A stretch of 9,341 nt of DNA from NCBI GenBank assembly GCA_013003255.1, contig JABDJZ010000080.1:1-9341 (forward strand). Reading direction: 5' to 3'. Made by a program: the position numbers and the translations under genes. A model generated the notes under the pieces. It saw only the letters and a list, made by a program, of their open reading frames with translations. It was not told where the DNA came from and did not search any database. Each line of letters starts with the position of its first letter. The stretch's first letter is position 1. The stretch comes from Rhodothermales bacterium. GTDB lineage: Bacteria > Bacteroidota > Rhodothermia > Rhodothermales > UBA10348. Positions 6,320-9,341 of this stretch are shown here, in pieces.

Positions 6320-7432
6320 ATGAAGAGACGGAAGTTTATCAAGGCCGGAGCCATGCTCTCGGCGGGAAGCGCCCTGACGGTAGGATGTGCCAGCGGCTCC
6401 GATACGGACGGTGCCGCCGCTGTCCAGACCCGGCCCCGCGTGTCGTGGCGGCTCGTTTCGACGTTCCCGCGCTCCCTCGACACCATCTTCGGTGCCGCCG
6501 AGACGCTGTCGAACCGGGTCTCCGAACTCACCGATGGTCGCTTCACGATCCGCGTGTTTCCCGCAGGCGAAATGGTGCCGTTTGATCAGGTTCTGGAGTC
6601 GGTCCAGAAAGGCACCGTCGAAATGGGCCACGCGGCCAGCTACTACTTCACAGGGCTGAATCCAGCCCTGGCGTTTGACTGCACCGTACCGTTCGGCATG
6701 AGCGCGCGCCAGTACAACGCCTGGTTTTACTATGGCGAGGGACGCGATCTGCTCCGGTCTCTCTTTGCCGATTTCAACATCGTCAATTTCCCGGGCGGCA
6801 ATACCGGCGTGCAGATGGGCGGCTGGTTTCGTCGCCAGATCAGCACGGTATCCGATCTGGGTGGACTCACCATGCGCATCCCGGGGATGGGCGGCCGCGT
6901 CATGGACCGGCTGGGCGTCACGGCGCAGGTCTTGGCCGGTGGCGACATCTACCCGGCGTTGGAGCGTGGTGTGATCGACGCCACGGAGTGGTCCGGGCCC
7001 TATGATGACGAGAAGCTGGGCTTCTACAAGGTGGCCCCCTACTACTACTATCCCGGATGGTGGGAGCCAGGCCCGAACCTCTCGTTCTACATCAATGCCG
7101 ACAAGTGGGGCTCACTCCCATCCGACTACCAGGCAGCCCTCGCCGCAGCCGCTGCAGAGGCCAACGTGGACATGATGGCCGACTATGACGCCAAGAACCC
7201 GCCTGCCCTTGAGCGACTGCTCGGCAACGGCGTCGAGCTGCGCCCCTTCTCCCAGGAAATCATGCAGGCGGCCTTTACAGCCTCAAATGAACTCCTGCAG
7301 GAGGAAGCGGCGGCCGATCCGGCCTACCGCGCAATGCTCGAGTCTTACGATCGATTCAAGTCCTCCTCAAACCGGTGGCTCGGTACGTCGGAGCTGAGCT
7401 TTACGGACTTTGCCTACGAACGGGAAGCGTGA
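6320..7432 (+). CDS. TRAP transporter solute-binding protein, TakP-like, Tat lipoprotein
   Basis: This is the extracytoplasmic ligand receptor of a tripartite ATP-independent (TRAP) carboxylate transporter, 370 residues. The N-terminus MKRRKFIKAG fits the Tat pattern RRxFxK. A hydrophobic stretch leads to TVGC with Cys23, a plausible lipid-attachment site, so the protein is probably Tat-exported and membrane-anchored. The mature part has DctP-family marks: EMVPFDQVLESVQKGTVEMGH (residues 84-104), GVQMGGWFR (163-171), MRIPGMGG (185-192), YPALERGVIDATEW (211-224) and YYYYPGWWEPG (241-251). Gln165, Arg186, Glu223-Trp224 and Glu249 correspond, as I recall the family, to carboxylate- and cation-contacting residues of TakP, which binds 2-oxoacids; a related Thermus protein binds lactate. 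The ligand here is inferred only as a small organic acid. Its stop overlaps the next start (GTGA). The small and large membrane subunits are not in this window. Confidence 0.9.
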   Translation: MKRRKFIKAGAMLSAGSALTVGCASGSDTDGAAAVQTRPRVSWRLVSTFPRSLDTIFGAAETLSNRVSELTDGRFTIRVFPAGEMVPFDQVLESVQKGTVEMGHAASYYFTGLNPALAFDCTVPFGMSARQYNAWFYYGEGRDLLRSLFADFNIVNFPGGNTGVQMGGWFRRQISTVSDLGGLTMRIPGMGGRVMDRLGVTAQVLAGGDIYPALERGVIDATEWSGPYDDEKLGFYKVAPYYYYPGWWEPGPNLSFYINADKWGSLPSDYQAALAAAAAEANVDMMADYDAKNPPALERLLGNGVELRPFSQEIMQAAFTASNELLQEEAAADPAYRAMLESYDRFKSSSNRWLGTSELSFTDFAYEREA

Positions 7433-7998
7433 AAGAAGTAGCCGTCTACTGCGCCTCGGCCTCCGACCTCGCGGAGTCGTACCGCCAGGAGGCCCGTGAC
7501 CTCGGAGTCGGACTGGCCGCCTCCGGACTGGCGCTGGTTTATGGGGGCGGCAACGTGGGTCTGATGGGCGAAATCGCACGTTCGGTCCACGAGCGTGGCG
7601 GCTACGTGGCGGGCTACATTCCCGAGCGGCTCATGGCCATCGAAGGCCGGGCGTATGACGTGGCTGACGAACTCATCGTCACCCAGACCATGCAGGAGCG
7701 CAAGCGGTCCATATTTGGCCGCGCCGACGCTTTCGTCGTGCTTGCCGGCGGGCTCGGGACACTCGAGGAGTTTCTGGAGGTGGCCACCCTCCGCAAGCTG
7801 GGCTATCACGACAAGCCCATCATCCTGATCAACACGGGCGGTTTCTACAACCGACTGCTGGATTTCTTCGCTCATACCGAGACCGAGGGCTTCTCCCCCA
7901 GCCTTGAGGGACTGTACGCGGTGGTGCCCGATGCTGCCCGCGCCGTAGAACTGCTGCAGTCCGCCCTATTCCAAGCCGATTCCCCGGTCTCCCCATGA
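7429..7998 (+). CDS. LOG-family nucleoside 5'-monophosphate phosphoribohydrolase (TIGR00730 type)
   Basis: The family hydrolyses AMP or cytokinin riboside monophosphates to the free base and ribose 5-phosphate in the cytosol. The 189-residue size is typical. Motifs in order are VYCASAS (5-11), VYGGGNVGLMG (37-47), IPERL (64-68), MQERKR (88-93, with Arg91 and Lys92) and GGLGTLEEFLE (107-117, with the catalytic-type Glu). The usual PGGxGTxxE has Ala for the first Pro here (AGGLGT), a mild variant. The start is GTG at 7429, overlapping the TGA of the upstream gene by four bases. An upstream in-frame start at 7375 would add 18 residues read inside the upstream gene and break the normal LOG N-terminus. 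Whether the natural role is AMP salvage or making cytokinin-like bases cannot be told. The last bases overlap the next ATG (ATGA). Confidence 0.9.
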   Translation: MKEVAVYCASASDLAESYRQEARDLGVGLAASGLALVYGGGNVGLMGEIARSVHERGGYVAGYIPERLMAIEGRAYDVADELIVTQTMQERKRSIFGRADAFVVLAGGLGTLEEFLEVATLRKLGYHDKPIILINTGGFYNRLLDFFAHTETEGFSPSLEGLYAVVPDAARAVELLQSALFQADSPVSP

Positions 7999-9341
7999 AA
8001 CACCTGCTGCTGATCGTAGCCCTTTCATTTGTCGGATGCACGGGGCCCAGTCCCGCTGACCTTGTCCTCGTGGGAGGTCGTGTAGTGACCGTGGACGAAG
8101 CGGTGCCGGAGGGCACGGCGCTGGCCGTGGATGATGACCGAATCAGACTTGTTGGCTCCGACGAGGATGTGCGTGCGCTCATCGGCCCGGATACGGAAGT
8201 GGTTGAACTCAATGGCCGATTGGCCATCCCTGGCTTCATTGAGGGGCACGGGCACTTCATGTCCATCGGCAACGCCAAGATGATCCTGGACCTGAATGAC
8301 GCACGAACCTGGGACGATATCGTTGAGCAGGTGGACTCGGCCGTTGCCATCAGCGAGCCGGGTACCTGGATCATGGGGCGGGGTTGGCACCAGGAGAAAT
8401 GGGATGACACTCCGGAAGGCTCGATAGACGGGGTCCCTACGCACCACACGCTTTCCTCCGTTTCCCCCCGTAACCCCGTCTACCTGGGTCATGCCAGCGG
8501 TCACGCGGCGTTCGCCAATGCCGAAGCAATGCGGCTGGGAGGGATTTCGGCCGAAACGCCCGATCCCGCCGGTGGTGAAATCGTTCGGGATGCCCGGGGT
8601 AATCCCACCGGGTTGCTGCGTGAAACTGCCCAGGGCCTGGTAGGTCGGGCGCGGTCCCAGGCCCAGCGGTCGCTCACGGCCGAGGAGGCTGAAGAGCGGG
8701 CTCTCGAGCAAGTGCGTCTTGCTTCGGAAGAGGTGCTTTCGAAAGGCGTGACCAGTTTTCAGGATGCCGGCTCCGGTTTCGGGACCATCGACCGGTTCCG
8801 GCGTCTGGCCGAGGACGGCGACCTGCCCGTGAGGCTGTACGTCATGATTCGGGCCAGCAATGAATCCATCGCCGAAAATGCGGGCGACTTTCCTCTGGTT
8901 GGAGCGGGGGATGACTTCCTGACAGTACGCTCCATCAAGCGTTCCATCGACGGCGCACTGGGGCCGCACGGGGCCTGGCTTCTGGAACCCTACTCGGACA
9001 AACCTGAGAGCGCAGGACTGAACACGTCGGAGGTTTCCTCCATCGAGGAAACCGCCCGCGTCGCCCTTGAGAATGGGCTCCAGCTCAATGTCCACGCCAT
9101 CGGCGACCGTGCCAATCGCGAAGTCCTGGATCTGTACGAGGCCACTTTCGGCGGACCGGATGATCAGGATCGGCGCTGGCGGATCGAGCACGCGCAACAT
9201 CTGCATCCCGACGACATTCCGCGGTTTGCCGAGTTGGGCGTGATCGCTGCCATGCAGGGCGTGCACGCCACGTCGGATGGGCCCTGGGTGCACGAGAAAC
9301 TCGGCGAGGAGCGGGCCCGCGAAGGTGCCTACGTGTGGCGC
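7995..9341 (+). CDS. Amidohydrolase family 3 (YtcJ-like) lipoprotein, 3' truncated by window edge
   Basis: This metal-dependent hydrolase of the amidohydrolase superfamily is probably exported and lipid-anchored. The frame is open through base 9341 with 449 residues visible; family members are commonly about 540-600 residues, so the C-terminus lies beyond the window. The signal peptide MKHLLLIVALSFVGC has Cys15 in a VG-C lipobox. The N-terminal beta-domain (ADLVLVGGRVVTVD) is followed by PGFIEGHGHF with metal-type His85 and His87. Further family signatures are RGWHQEKW (129-136), GHASGHAAFAN (165-175), GVTSFQDAG (251-259), SIDGALGPHGAWLLEPY (317-333), NVHAIGDRAN (365-374, His367) and EHAQH (398-402, His399). 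The ATG at 7995 overlaps the LOG stop (ATGA), pointing to translational coupling. The substrate is unknown; relatives cleave N-formyl or other amide groups. Confidence 0.92.
   Translation, partial: MKHLLLIVALSFVGCTGPSPADLVLVGGRVVTVDEAVPEGTALAVDDDRIRLVGSDEDVRALIGPDTEVVELNGRLAIPGFIEGHGHFMSIGNAKMILDLNDARTWDDIVEQVDSAVAISEPGTWIMGRGWHQEKWDDTPEGSIDGVPTHHTLSSVSPRNPVYLGHASGHAAFANAEAMRLGGISAETPDPAGGEIVRDARGNPTGLLRETAQGLVGRARSQAQRSLTAEEAEERALEQVRLASEEVLSKGVTSFQDAGSGFGTIDRFRRLAEDGDLPVRLYVMIRASNESIAENAGDFPLVGAGDDFLTVRSIKRSIDGALGPHGAWLLEPYSDKPESAGLNTSEVSSIEETARVALENGLQLNVHAIGDRANREVLDLYEATFGGPDDQDRRWRIEHAQHLHPDDIPRFAELGVIAAMQGVHATSDGPWVHEKLGEERAREGAYVWR

Noticed and set aside
7375..7428. Extended N-terminus for the LOG protein
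   Set aside because: The 18 extra codons lie within the TRAP gene and have no family match. GTG at 7429 gives the standard LOG N-terminus and a GTGA overlap.
8025..9293. 422-codon open frame on the minus strand at the right end
   Set aside because: It is antisense to the amidohydrolase, whose metal-site and family motifs run in the plus frame. The plus frame is the real gene; it merely lacks a stop before the edge.

Overview
The window is a GC-rich bacterial chromosomal segment of dense, mostly ordinary genes. I see no rRNA or tRNA gene, insertion sequence, phage gene or CRISPR array. Several features suggest a relative of the Rhodothermota/Bacteroidota: a glutaminyl-tRNA synthetase fused to a YqeY-like tail, several short lipoprotein signal peptides, a Tat-type solute-binding lipoprotein of the TakP-like TRAP group, and no good Shine-Dalgarno sequence in front of almost any start. 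The lineage is an inference from gene content, not a proven assignment.

Layout. (1) Positions 1-834, plus strand: the 3' part of a DUF4097-type beta-repeat protein with nine [T/S]MGG turns, most of them exactly 18 residues apart. (2) 930-3230, plus strand: glnS, a GlnRS-YqeY fusion, preceded by a strong leader hairpin. (3) 3311-5424, minus strand: two genes read leftward. These are a TrmH/SpoU-type RNA 2'-O-ribose methyltransferase, then a lipoprotein with a TolB/WD40-like beta-propeller. About 28-bp degenerate tandem repeats span the end of the methyltransferase gene and the spacer after it. (4) 5521-9341, plus strand: a short-chain dehydrogenase, a 79-bp spacer with a second strong leader hairpin, then three tightly linked genes. 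These are a Tat/lipobox TRAP solute-binding protein, a LOG-family nucleotide phosphoribohydrolase and an amidohydrolase lipoprotein of the YtcJ group that runs off the right edge. The last three share 4-base start/stop overlaps (GTGA, then ATGA) and are almost certainly co-translated.

How the genes may work together. glnS and the methyltransferase both act on RNA, but they lie on opposite strands and need not be co-regulated. The TRAP-LOG-amidohydrolase set looks like a small uptake/salvage operon: an envelope binding protein for a carboxylate-type ligand, an envelope amide/ester hydrolase and a cytosolic enzyme that releases a base from a nucleoside monophosphate. The TRAP membrane subunits are not in the window, and the substrate cannot be read from sequence.

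I did not find a clearly new biological system. The points most worth a second look are the regular TMGG solenoid, the linked TRAP-LOG-amidohydrolase set, the two leader hairpins just upstream of SD-less starts, and the degenerate repeats that carry copies of a gene's end.
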